Source: Beta vulgaris subsp. vulgaris | Taxonomy: Eukaryota > Streptophyta > Magnoliopsida > Caryophyllales > Amaranthaceae | Assembly (NCBI RefSeq): GCF_026745355.1 | Contig: NC_079209.1 | Span: 44,827,523-44,891,522, forward strand | Direction of reading: 5' to 3' | Length of the DNA stretch: 64,000 bases | In this document: one piece after another, positions 1 through 9,911 of the stretch | Layout of the letters: each line of letters starts with the position of its first letter | How positions within the stretch are numbered: the stretch's first letter is position 1 | Notes under the pieces: model-generated | What the model was told of the DNA's origin: nothing | Databases searched by the model: none | The model's input: the letters and a program-made list of their open reading frames with translations, nothing else | Translations under genes and position numbers: made by a program

Positions 1-219
1 CTAAGTTGGTATATATATATGCCTTGAAGAACCAGAGGAATGACAAGAGTGGAAGTGATACCATGCTTGAGAATCCTCAGAAGAGGAGGAAGAGAGAGAA
101 GGTTCAAAAGGTGAAAGATGGTAAGAGAGAGAAACATCACTCTTTACCTCTTGATGTCTCAGGTCTTCCCATTCGAAGTCTTTCGAGTGGTATTCATCTA
201 CTAGTGCTGCTTTACTCAT
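1..219 (-). pseudogene. Possible 5' fragment of a METTL2/8-like methyltransferase gene (partial)
   Basis: Minus-strand reading opens with ATG at 219 and runs 72 codons toward the left edge. It begins with a region containing EYHSKDFEWEDLR, then a serine-rich linker, then a W-x-x-F-H-x-x-H-S-S-G segment. From memory, plant METTL2/8-like tRNA m3C methyltransferases have a similar N-terminus, in which the HSSG is followed by KFFKERR. Here the FFK codons appear only in another frame just after HSSG, around positions 25-35, so there is either a 4-nt deletion or an unusual exon end. Family assignment is by recall and tentative. The rest of the gene would lie outside the window. It is divergent from the gene at 1493. 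Confidence 0.3.
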
Positions 220-1330
220 TTCCCTCTCTTTTACTGTTCTACACCTACTGACGATTTCCTAGTTCAAGAATTCATTCGATTTCATAACTATCGTCTATCC
301 ATTTACAAGTAAATTGGTCGACATGAGGAAGAAAGTTGTGCATATCAGTATTTGTTTTTGTTGTTCAATTTGTTGTTGTTTTTCAATTTGTTGTTGTTGA
401 ATTTGTTCTTGATGTTTGATGAGAAGTTCTCAAGAATCTTGTTGATACTGGTTTTTTCTTTGTTTTCTCTTTCTCTCTTTTTCTATTTTGCTGGATATAT
501 GAGTAGGAGTAAAAAAAAGGGGTGGCAGGAGGAGGGGATGGCAGCCTGGAAGGGGAGAAGGAAGGGACGGTAGTGGCAGGGGAGGGGGGAGGTGAGAGAT
601 GGAGAAAGAGTAGTTAAGTGTAAAAATTCGAAAAGAAAAAGGAAAATGAGGGGTTAATTTTTTTTTAACAGGCTTAGCAGGTAATCTATGAACCTGGACC
701 ACGTGTGTAAAGTATCCCCAAAAGTAAGGACTGAATAGAGTTGATCAACTCCTGCTCGGCCCGATTTTTGGGCGGGTTCCTCGATTTTTTTTTTTGCTTT
801 GGGCAAGTCAAAAATGACTTTTTAGTCTATTTTTTGTCCCAGCTCGATTTTGGCCCGAAATAGCGAGCTTTGGGCACAAAATTCTGGCCCGGACCAATCA
901 ATGGGCAATTTTTTGAGGTCCGGCCCGAATTCAACTCAACCCATTATCGCCTCTAGAACTGAACAATAAAAAACAAAAATTAGAACTGTTTTTGTCAGGA
1001 CGTACAAAGTTAGGACGGATCAAATCGCATTTCCCTTAAGAGTTTTAGGAGAAAGTATAGTCCCATACCTGGTATGGGACAACTTTTCCCATATCAGTTA
1101 CTTGATATGATTAGATGTAGCTCTTATATTATTTAATAGCGAACTGATATGATTTGATGTAGCCCAGATATGATTTAAGATTTCAACTAACAAGCTCCCC
1201 AAAAAAAATGAAAATTTTCTTTTTTATAAGTTTTTAATACTACTTTTGTCATAAAAATTACATAAATACCATGGTATTTGCACATAAGCTGCTCGAGTTT
1301 TAGTAGAAGTTAACTAGTGAAGTGTGATTC
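220..1330. other. Intergenic spacer between divergent genes
   Basis: No convincing coding sequence. It holds simple-sequence tracts (a GTTGTT-rich run near 355-410, G-rich purine runs near 520-610), a degenerate repeat-like segment at about 735-960 with several GGCCCG/CGGGCC words, and a short palindrome around 1062-1080 (CCATACCTGGTATGG). Short readings here are low-complexity artefacts. Confidence 0.5.
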
Positions 1331-1334
1331 AACA

Positions 1335-1380
1335 TACGTGGCCTCTGTTGGCCAATGAGGTGCTCCCAAACACGTATATA
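1335..1380 (+). promoter_or_regulatory. Putative core promoter of the Canopy-like gene
   Basis: A TACGTGG word (1335-1341, G-box/UPRE-like ACGTGG core), a CCAAT box (1352-1356) and TATATA (1375-1380) lie in order, 110-160 bases before the chosen ATG. The spacing is sensible for a plant promoter. Pairing of an ACGTGG core with CCAAT recalls ER-stress elements, which would suit an ER protein, but orientation and spacing do not match the strict ERSE consensus. Inferred only from motifs. Confidence 0.4.
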
Positions 1381-1492
1381 CAACAACGAATTTACCAAAC
1401 TGACTCACTACTCCCACGCAAAGTAGCAAATAAATCAGAACACGAGGAAATTCTACTCAACCTTCACTTAAAGAAAAGGAGTAAGAACATCA

Positions 1493-4400
1493 ATGGCGAA
1501 GCAACAAAATCTATGTCTAATTGTACTACAATTAGCGGCGGTGATTATTCTATTATCATGCGCACAAATTGCAGACTGCTTGAAAAAACCAGAATCCGTT
1601 GCTAGAAAAGAAGACATACCATATATAAAGTGTCAAGTATGTGAGAAACTTGCTTCAGAATTGTATCTTCAAGTTCAGAAAAAAGAAGCTCAGATCTCAC
1701 CTAAAAAGGTAATTTCTAATCTTTTGTCATTATGGGTTTTGCTTAAACTTTGTTAAATTTTAATGGGTTTTTGAAAAAATTGATTTTTTTTAATATTAAT
1801 TGGTGGGTTTTAATTAAAAAGTGGTTGCTGACCATTTCTCTTTCTGGGTACTACTTACTTTGATTAATTTGCAAAAAATTTAATGGATTTTTTAAATTGG
1901 TGGGTTATTGGGTTTTTAATGACAGATCACAGAGTATCAGATTATTGAAATGGTTGAGAATATATGCAATTTGAAGAAGGAAGAAGCTGATTGGATTTTG
2001 AAAATCGACATTGTTGAGCAAGGAGATAAGTTGGAGGTAACGCCACAATATCTGAAGTTTCTGTTTTGAATCTTTGGATTTTAGCATAGGTTAATTGATA
2101 GCTTTAATAGACTAGTATATGTTATAGAGTATTACTTGATGATTGATGCTAAAACCAATCGGAGGAAGAAAGCAAAGCTTGCTGAATTTTGTGGTGAGGT
2201 AATATGGTTCTCTTGTAAGATGTTATAACGGTTCGTTTGGTAGGCAGTATCAAATGGCGGTAATGGTAATGAATCTATATGCAATAGGTAAGGAACATCC
2301 ATTGACATTATAATGGTAATAACCTCATTCCTTATGCTCTGTTTGATTGGGTGTAAAACATTTCCAGTGTATAATGATTTTCATGGAAAACTATTTACAA
2401 TGAAAAACACCATTCCAAAATTAGTTTTTCGTTGTTTGGTTCCATGAAACAAAAATGATACTTCCTCCGTTTTTTATTAGATGTTACACTTTTCAAATCA
2501 CGGACTCCTAGGTAATTTTTGGAGATGAGAGAGATAGAGAGAATGAAAAACAAAAGGGCCCCATGTGAACATGTGATAGGAGAGAGATAGAGAGAAGTTA
2601 TTACCCAAAATAAAAGTGTAACATCTAATTTAAAACTTCCTAAAATAGAAAGTGTAACATCTAAAAAAAAACGGAGGAAGTAAAACGAAAGGAAAATAAA
2701 AAAGGAAAATAAGGAGGTAGTGAGACAAGTGTGCAAGAGAGATAAGGAAAATGAAGGAAAACAGTTTTCCCTTCATTTTGAAGGGAAAATACTTTTCCAT
2801 CATTAGGGGAGCAATCTACTCCTAGGGAAAATGGTTTTACACTCTTTTGCAAACCAAACAATGTAAAATTGCAAATCGATGAAAATAGTTTTCCAGGAAA
2901 ATGTTTTACACCCTAACAAACGGAGCCTTAATATGTGATTTTCTTTATTCTGACTCAATATGACCTCTGAAGTGGTAATGGGGGTCATGAGATTTATGAA
3001 GAATAACGGTAATGGTGGGTTATGAGATTTATGAAGAATATCACAAGTTTGGGGTAGACAAACATTACCATGGACATTGATGTGATACTTTTTGTTCACA
3101 ACTATGTATAATTAATTGTAATTATTATCAACTAACAAATGGAGACCGCAAGAGGAAGTGTATGAACTAGAAATTTTCTTTCCGGTCTTTTGCCGAGGAA
3201 CCAAGTACTATCATTTTATTTGAATGATGGGTGTAGGAGTTCATTGATTTAGTTATGCTATCTTATCTCATGTTTGACTTAAAAACTGATTAGTATTTCG
3301 GATATCGTCTTAACAATGAAGATGGGCATCTTAACACTTTCATGCAATCTCCCAAAGGAAGCTCATCCTGTTTTTACTTGGACATGTAGTTGTCAAAATC
3401 ATGGAGATGTAGGTCTTTGCATTAGCACGCCTTGCAATTTACACTACCGCACCGAAGATAGAACTTGATCTTTCTGAGAGCAACCTCATTAGAATCCAAG
3501 AGTCCAAGAATATATTTCTCGTAGTTGCATGAACTACAATTTGTGTCCAATAAGCATGCTCATATGGCTCGCCTGAAGAACGTCCTAGCCCAAAGTAAAC
3601 TTAGAATCCACAAATCATGGTGGGAGTGCTTTGAGAGTCTAGACGGTGCTGACATATGAATTCCCCTTGAGTCGCAATGTTCTGACACTTAGGAACGTAT
3701 GGCATACCCTTGCCTATTAATGAGATGAGGGCTTGGTGTGCTTTGTGGGACTTTAGTAGGCGCAAGCAAAATCGACTCGGGCTGCATATGGTATTTTGTT
3801 GGACAAATGTTTAGGGATTAGCACATGAAGCGATATTATGGTCATAACAACGACCCATTCTAAGGGTGTAAGGTAAGTTCGATTCATTTCATCAATGCAG
3901 TAGAAACATAATAGCTCGATTTATGAAGAATCTAAACTATGATGATAAATTGCTATTTCTTCTCTTTCTCATTTAATAATATTAAAGCATCAATTCTCCA
4001 TGACAAACACAAGACATCAATGAAAAAGAACAAAGGATTATCTGAACAAAAAAGTGTTCCAATAGATTTTTGAGGGATGCATGTCTTGTGGATCAACTGT
4101 AGTTGTGGAAACACTAGGAACTTTTATAAGACCTTACTTCATTGTTTTTCTTTTAGGATAGCTGCTCTGATTTGGGATATTTCTACGGCATTAAATCTTC
4201 AATTTTGACATCTCCGGAGAAGGATTTCCGATTGGTGTCTAGCATGCCTATATTGTGTCAGTTTAGTGCTTCAATTATCAAATGCGCTTGCAGTTCCTAC
4301 TTGTTCTATCTATCTTGTGATCTTCTACACATAGATTTACCAAACCTGATTAACAGTATTACTATGTTAAACTCTTTTGTATTTCGTATATTATATGTAC

Positions 4401-7296
4401 ACTTGTTGGTTTCAGCTTGTTGAACAAGATGTTGAAGGGCAATGCAACTCAAAGTGCAAGACAATAGAACGGGCTTGTCAGGAGGTTAGTTTGAGTCTCA
4501 AATCAATTTTAATTATTGTCTATTCAAGTATTGGTGAGGTTCTTTGAAGAATTGCTCTCCACCAAACATGTGAGGGGCATGTTAAATCCATTTGGTATTG
4601 ATCAATTTCTCCCCTTTGTTTGGTGGAGAACAAGTTCTTTATTTAGCCTTTTTTCCTCAAATATGTTGTAGTAGTCTTTTAATATTCTTTTTCTTTTTCC
4701 ATTATGAGTTGATTATACAAAAAGGCAATTCTTTGTGTTCTATTTTGATTTATCTTAACTCATCTTAATTCATCGGAATTTTTTTTAACTTATATGAACT
4801 TTTCTTGGGTTATTCCCTTGTGTTTCGTTAGTTTCTACGTTGTACCACAACCTTTTATTTCCACACATTACCCTCAAAAGTTAGCTTTTTAATGCATAAT
4901 GCCCCTACCTGTAATTATGTCATTAATTTCAAATACTTTTGTAATCTAGTGAAACTAATCTAAATTGTAAATATTCCCTCCAAGAGTTAAACTATGTACA
5001 AGTTAGATTGGTTCCACTGGATCACAAAAAGTAAACTAAATTAATGACATATAATTGGCGATATTAGCATTGTGCATTAAAAAAGGTAAGTCTAAGGATA
5101 TTGTGTAGAACTTTTAAAAGGTAGGGGTACAACGTAGAAACTGAAGAAACACAAGGATATAATGTAGAAAAAATTTGAATTTATCATAACTATTGAAACT
5201 TCTTTTATAAGGTGTAAGGTGTTAGAACTTATCTGAACTTATGTTAACTTATCTGAACTCTAATTTTTTCTGAAGACAAGCTCAAATAAGTTGAACATAC
5301 TGTTAATCATTAAAAGTAGCTGATAAAAACTGTTTACAACTTATGTCATACTCTGTGATATTGAACTCATTGTTCATCACTGAAAGTAGCTGACTGAAAC
5401 TGTTTACGTCTTATGTCATACTCTGTGATATTGTTGATACAAGAATAAGTTGGACTTTCATGATTCTGCAATGTCATTATATCTTGTTTCCACTTTTCCA
5501 GGTTACTGAAGTGTTCTAATATAACTGTTTGATGCAGGTTGTTGGGTTTTCTGACACTGATATTGCTGAATATATATATGCTCGGAGACCTCAGCTTGAA
5601 TCTTTAGTGAAATATTTGTGCAAGGACTTCACAGAAGTATGTAATAAGAAGCCACCTCCAGTGCCAAAGGTATAATATCACTCTTTACACATAGGTTGGC
5701 TTGAGCCATTTTCTTTACGCTTGGTCTTTTCTTTTGATTTTTTTTTTCTATTTTCATGTTTAGGGGAAAATAAGTTAGAATGCTTTTAAATGAAGCACGT
5801 ACACTATTAATTGGGTTAAACATATGAAATCCACTTCACGGCCTAAGGTTCTTAGCAGTCAGCACCAAAATTTTCTATTGCATATTCACCCAAGCATATA
5901 AAACCTGTGAAAAGGAATATAAAATCAATTCGAAAATAGCTTATTTATTTAAGTTCATTGGCCAGGGGAAATGATAGGAAAACAATTAAGACAAGGAGTT
6001 AACATCCTCTACTTTGATATATAAAGCTTGTGAGGTGAATTTACTGCTAGTATTAGTAATGTCACCCGATTAAGCTGATGCTTGTTCACTGTGTCAACTT
6101 AATGTCCAAAAGTTATGGAGAAAAGATATAACCCATGTTTACTCAAACTCGGATACTCATGCAAGACATGAATAAGTGTCTATGTTTTGGGCTCCACTTT
6201 CGGATTGAGATATTTCAAGCTTTTGATCCAAAATGATTTGTTGAGTGCCCTTATCTAAGAGCGTCAAGGATCCGACACGAGTACTTGCTATGAAAGGAAA
6301 AGTCTGAGTAGCAAAGATGTAGTGTTGCAATGACTCATGTAAAATGTTTACCAAAATGGTTGCTGACTAAGATGTACAAAGGAGTTTATCAAATAAAAAA
6401 CCAAGACAAATATGCTAATGCGTTTTACACTTGGACATTTTTTTTCTAGTGGATGTATACATGTAGAAATAGTGGCATTATGCAATGGTCAATGTAATGG
6501 TCTATTTCAGTATGATGACTTTAGGTAAAGTTTTGTAATACTTCATGGAGAGCGAGCTGTTCTTGTTGTAATATGTTTATCTTAGTAGCTCATTAGCTAT
6601 GATAAAGCTCTAGACTAATGTTCTGGTAATCGTATTTTGTGTCGTTCAAGAGATCTCTAGCAAATTTAAGACACGAGCAAAGATTTCCCAAGTGCATGAC
6701 ATTTTTCTTTATATATTTTGGGCACAGGATAGAGTTCCAGGGGAACCATTTGTCCCTAAACCAGACAAAGAAGCTGAAATGGAAAAAATGTTGAGATCCA
6801 TGGAGGTAAACCATTATTTCCTACTATTCGCTCCTTTCTTTTCCTTTCTCCTATACAATGTTTCATTGTTTTCATTATAGGGTCTCCCAGGTGCACCAGG
6901 AATGAAAATGTACTCCCGGGAAGAATTGATGAACTCGAAAAACTTTGGCGATGAGGATGCCGATGAGGATGATGATGAAGATAGCGATGAAGATGCGAAT
7001 TTCCGATCAAATTTGGTATGTTGGTATATTGATCAGGTTTTCAATTGGTAACATCTTTTTGTCCCCCTTTCTGTTTTACTGATGGTCAAGTCTGGTCCAT
7101 TCAGGGAAAAGCTTTCAGAGAGAAGGCGGAGAAAAAGGCCGACTGGAACGAGAAAGTCGTTAAACGTATAACAGACGCTGGGAAGACTCTTAAGACACAT
7201 GCGAACAAAGTCTCTCACCGGCTAAGAAACTGGTGGAGATCAAAAACAAGTGCAGGGTCTAAGAAGAAATCAGCAGTCAACAAGGCAGAACTTTAG
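1493..7296 (+). CDS. Secreted saposin-like / Canopy-type (DUF3456-like) protein, seven exons, 310 aa
   Basis: Exons 1493-1708, 1926-2036, 4416-4484, 5538-5669, 6728-6805, 6881-7015 and 7105-7296. Each internal junction has GT...AG and every intron is phase 0, so each exon is a whole number of codons (72, 37, 23, 44, 26, 45, 63 plus stop). The product opens with a hydrophobic signal peptide (residues about 7-29). A cysteine-rich saposin-like domain follows, with CxxC at 47/50 and Cys at 86, 119, 123, 130, 160 and 167. Next come a proline-rich linker, an Asp/Glu-rich stretch (about 226-240) and a Lys/Arg-rich tail. No KDEL is present. Animal Canopy proteins (MIR-interacting saposin-like, TLR regulators) act in the ER; the plant role is poorly known. 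The start is the first ATG that gives a signal peptide. Introns 2-4 are repeat-loaded. The family call rests on the cysteine pattern and my recall of plant homologues. Confidence 0.85.
2335..2927. mobile_element. Tourist-like (PIF/Harbinger) MITE in intron 2
   Basis: Terminal inverted repeats start TGCTCTGTTTG on the left and, read in reverse complement, GGCTCCGTTTG on the right, followed by a shared GGGTGTAAAACATTT. The element is flanked by a TTA target duplication (2332-2334 and 2928-2930), typical of PIF/Harbinger. It is split by a Stowaway element at 2461-2680. Without that insert it is about 370 bp and non-coding. Confidence 0.8.
2461..2680. mobile_element. Stowaway (Tc1/mariner) MITE nested in the Tourist element
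   Basis: Perfect-looking termini CTTCCTCCGT...ACGGAGGAAG extend into a longer inverted repeat (AGATGTTACACTTT / AAAGTGTAACATCT). It is flanked by TA on both sides (2459-2460 and 2681-2682). 220 bp, no coding capacity. Its position inside the Tourist element shows it arrived second. Confidence 0.92.
4548..4637. repeat. Short inverted repeat in intron 3
   Basis: CTCTCCACCAAAC (4555-4567) faces GTTTGGTGGAGAA (4618-4630), with looser pairing outside. This is a roughly 90-base hairpin-forming unit and possibly a tiny MITE. No target duplication was established. Confidence 0.35.
4809..5163. repeat. Foldback/MITE-like inverted repeat in intron 3
   Basis: The left arm begins TATTCCCTTGTGTTTC and contains GTTTCTACGTTGTACC, TTTTTAATGCA and ATGTCATTAATTT. 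The right arm carries the reverse complements in mirror order (AATTAATGACAT, TGCATTAAAAA, GGTACAACGTAGAAAC, GAAACACAAGGATA). Arms of about 130-170 bases with a short loop would form a long hairpin in the pre-mRNA. No coding sequence; the family is unknown. Confidence 0.65.
5670..6727 (+). other. Intron 4 of the Canopy-like gene
   Basis: 1,058 bases between GT at 5670 and AG at 6726-6727. AT-rich, and I recognised no element or coding segment in it. Confidence 0.75.
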
Positions 7297-7650
7297 GAGT
7301 TTGCTGATGCATTAGAGTTACAAAGAGTTCTTCCTTGTTATAATTTTGTATTAATGCTTTTCTTCTCATTTCTTTGTAGTTTCAGGCGAAGGATTCTATT
7401 GGTTAGGACACTTAGAATTTTGGAGATTTCACTTTTGCTTGGTGAGTGTTAGAAATCATTGAACAAATGTTATAAGCAGAGAGTGCCCTTCAGTAGGATT
7501 ATATCATAAATTAGGTCATCCTTGTATAATTGACTCTTTCTGTGGAATGAAAAAAAGATACTTAAACCTCGGTTAAAGGGAGTGTTATATATATCAAAAT
7601 CATAGATAATAATTTATACGTACTATAGATTTCTAGCTACTTATTTTAAT
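7297..7650 (+). other. 3' untranslated and downstream region of the Canopy-like gene
   Basis: Follows the TAG at 7294-7296. T-rich stretches and a TGGAATGAAAAAAAG segment around 7541-7556 could act as the polyadenylation region. The exact end cannot be fixed from sequence. Confidence 0.4.
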
Positions 7651-7985
7651 TGAGGGCTCAACTTTTTTTGACAAGAAAAACAGAAGCAATATCATTCAAC
7701 GAAAACTTTGTCCAATGAGCAATCTTCGAACCAAACTTATTCTTCCTCAAAACAGAGAGAAGATTTAGTTCTTGTATAAAAAGAAAACTACATAGATGAA
7801 AATTGCTAGGATAATTGACAATGACTTGAGTAGCAAATAACTCTTTAGCTCGAGCAAGGAGGAGATCAACCAAAGTTAAATAGTCAGTCTCAGCTTCGAT
7901 TGTCCGAAAGCCAGCATCAACTTTGTATAATATTTTTTTTGCCTTGCCACCATATAGAAAAATTGGAGCCACCATGTACAATTTC
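7651..7985 (-). pseudogene. LINE 3'-end fragment: RNase H-like domain
   Basis: The minus-strand reading contains GFRTIEAETDYLTLVDLL and FATQVIV, followed further on by HWTKFSLNDIAS. This resembles the RVT_3-type RNase H domain at the C-terminus of plant L1-type LINE polyproteins and their relatives. The fragment lacks reverse transcriptase and shows frame disruption, and a short A-rich run (T-rich on plus, about 7663) marks the 3' side. It is a truncated retroelement remnant just downstream of the Canopy-like gene. Confidence 0.55.
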
Positions 7986-9021
7986 CCGAAAATGTATTAC
8001 CTTTCTGATCACATAAAAATAGACTTGTTGACCAATTTTTAGCTCTTGTTCAAACATCATAAATGATGCATCACCAACTATATGAGAAACAATTAGCCTT
8101 ATATTAAATGTTTTCATGTAAGAATATGTATTAAAATCAAATAAAACATGTATAATACCTAATGGAAGACATATTTTTTCGGTTTTTTCCACCAAATATC
8201 CCCGATATTTTAGAAAATTTACGAGGTTTCCTCACACTTTTGAAAATACTCAAGGTACCCCTCAGTTTTACGATAATACACCCAAATGTCCTTAATGTCT
8301 AACAACGTTAACCGTCGTTAGTCATTAACCCTAGTTTAGCCCTAATTAACCTAACTTAATCCTAACTTCTAACTCTATTCTAACCCTAACCCCTAACCCT
8401 AAATCCTAACCCCTAAACCATAACCCTCCCACCACCCCTCCCCTACACACACCCTCACAAACCCCCTCCCCAACCGCCCCGCAGAACCCCCCTCCCCCAC
8501 CCCCTTGCACCCCCGATTGAATTTCGCTCCCCCACCCCTGATCGAATTTCACCCCTCCCCCACCCCCGTCGAGTTTCACTCCCCACCCCCACTATGGCGT
8601 TGTGTCGCAAACGGCCAAATGCTCACCACCTCACAATATTACAGCATCTTCGATGTCCTTGATACAAATTTGTTCATGGTTTGTCTTAAATCTGAAGATC
8701 GTTCCTGATTCAAAAACTGAAATCCGAAATTCGAAAGTTTCTTTGATTCAAATTTTTGTGAATCTAAAGATTGCTTTGACTTCTTTTGATGCGAATTACA
8801 AATTTGTTCTTATATCTTAAATCTTGAAATCTGCAACTTAATTTTGGTGAATAATTTGTTCTTTGCAATTGAAGATTTCTCAATTCTTAACATTTTGACA
8901 TTCTTCGCAAGTGAAGATTTTACCATTCTTAGCATTTTGTTATTCTTCACGATCGAAGACTTTATCCAGCTTCATTTTTTGATTCGATTTTGTTCAAGTC
9001 CCGATTAATCTTTGTTGGGGC

Positions 9022-9471
9022 GTGCTATATACAACAAAAAAAAAGGCTAAATACAGCAAAATATATTAAAAGACTAACCTATCCTTTGGGAGGTCATCTA
9101 TGACAAATGACCCCCCTTTAGGGGGGTTATCTACGACAAATGACCCCCTTTTGGGGGGGTCATCTATGACAAATGACCCCCCTTTAGGGGGGTCATCTAC
9201 AACAAATGACCCCCTTTTGGGGGGATCATCTACGACAAATGACCCCCCTATATAATCCCATTCCCGCCATACCCCTAACGCATCCAATTTTATAAATAAA
9301 TGTGACATGTTGGCTTGTGTGCACAAGTACTTATGGTAACGTATTTTGCTGCATTACTACACCCCTGCGTACAAGATTTTTTTTTATTTAAAAAAATTAA
9401 AATTAACCATGGTTAAGTTAGACATAATTTTAGATGCTGTATTTAGCCTTTTTCTTTGCTGTATATAGCAC
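9022..9471. mobile_element. TIR element nested inside the foldback element
   Basis: GTGCTATATACAACA with GGCTAAATACAGCA at the left faces TGCTGTATTTAGCC and TGCTGTATATAGCAC at the right, giving terminal repeats of about 40 bases. The 450-bp unit encloses a minisatellite and no transposase. It sits in the loop between the arms of the 8180-9911 element. The class is uncertain. Confidence 0.65.
9085..9250. repeat. Minisatellite with about 34-base units
   Basis: Roughly five tandem copies built around CATCTACGACAAATGACCCC and a C-run/G-run palindrome (CCCCCCTTTAGGGGGG or CCCCCTTTTGGGGGG). On the minus strand it reads as repeated GSFVVDDPPK units in an open frame (9066-9326), most likely because the unit length and composition allow it, not because it is a gene. 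Confidence 0.85.
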
Positions 9472-9911
9472 TTATGAAAAATGTCTTTGTTTTCTGCATT
9501 TGGCTTTGCTGTGGTGGAGGTGATGGGGGCAAAAGTTTCTGCCATCGACACAGTGGGGGCCTGCGAGGGTGGGGGAGGGGGCTGCTGGGGTGGGGGGATG
9601 GGGGTTGCAGGGGGTAGGGAAGGGTGCGGGGGTGGTAGGTGGTTGGAGGGTGGTGGGAGGATGGGTTAGGTTTAAGGTTTGGGGTTTGGCTTAGGGTTAG
9701 ATGTAAGGGTTAGAATTAGGGTTAAGATTATGGATTAATTAGGGATGAAAACAGAAATTTAGGTTAATGACTAACGGCGGCTAATACCGTTAGTAATTAA
9801 GGGCATTGGAGTGTATTATCGTGAAATTGAGGGGGACCTTGTGGATTTTCAAAAGTGCGATGGTAACTCGTGAATTTTCTGAAAACTCTGGGATATTTGG
9901 TGAAAAAACCG

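Larger units (their letters stand above)
2231..3145. repeat. Possible older MITE surrounding the Tourist element
   Basis: CGGTTCGTTTGGTAG at about 2228 partly matches the reverse complement of CTAACAAATGGAGACCG near 3132-3148. Both arms contain related GTAATGGTAAT-like words. This could be a third, oldest layer in intron 2, but the termini are diverged and I cannot fix a target duplication. Confidence 0.25.
8180..9911. mobile_element. Long-TIR foldback element (MULE-like?) with telomere-like arms
   Basis: The ends CGGTTTTTTCCACCAAATAT (left) and their reverse complement (right, ATATTTGGTGAAAAAACCG) open inverted repeats of roughly 250 bases. Further matched words include CACTTTTGAAAAT, ACGATAATACAC and CGTTAGTCATTAACC. 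The inner parts of the arms are degenerate CCCTAA/CCTAAC repeats (about 8335-8410) and, on the other side, GGGTTAG-type repeats (about 9665-9735), then C-rich and G-rich tracts. Long arms suggest a Mutator-like or foldback element, but I saw no clean 9-bp duplication (flanks TATTTTTT and TATTTAAT are only similar). No transposase. Confidence 0.75.

Noticed and set aside
8335..8410. Interstitial telomere
   Set aside because: The CCCTAA-type tract is degenerate and mirrored at the other end of an inverted-repeat element, so it is part of the element.
9066..9326. Repeat protein with GSFVVDDPPK units
   Set aside because: Explained by the 34-base DNA minisatellite; no start context and no related coding evidence.
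9481..9669. Glycine-rich plus frame
   Set aside because: Translation of the G-rich arm of the foldback element; low complexity only.
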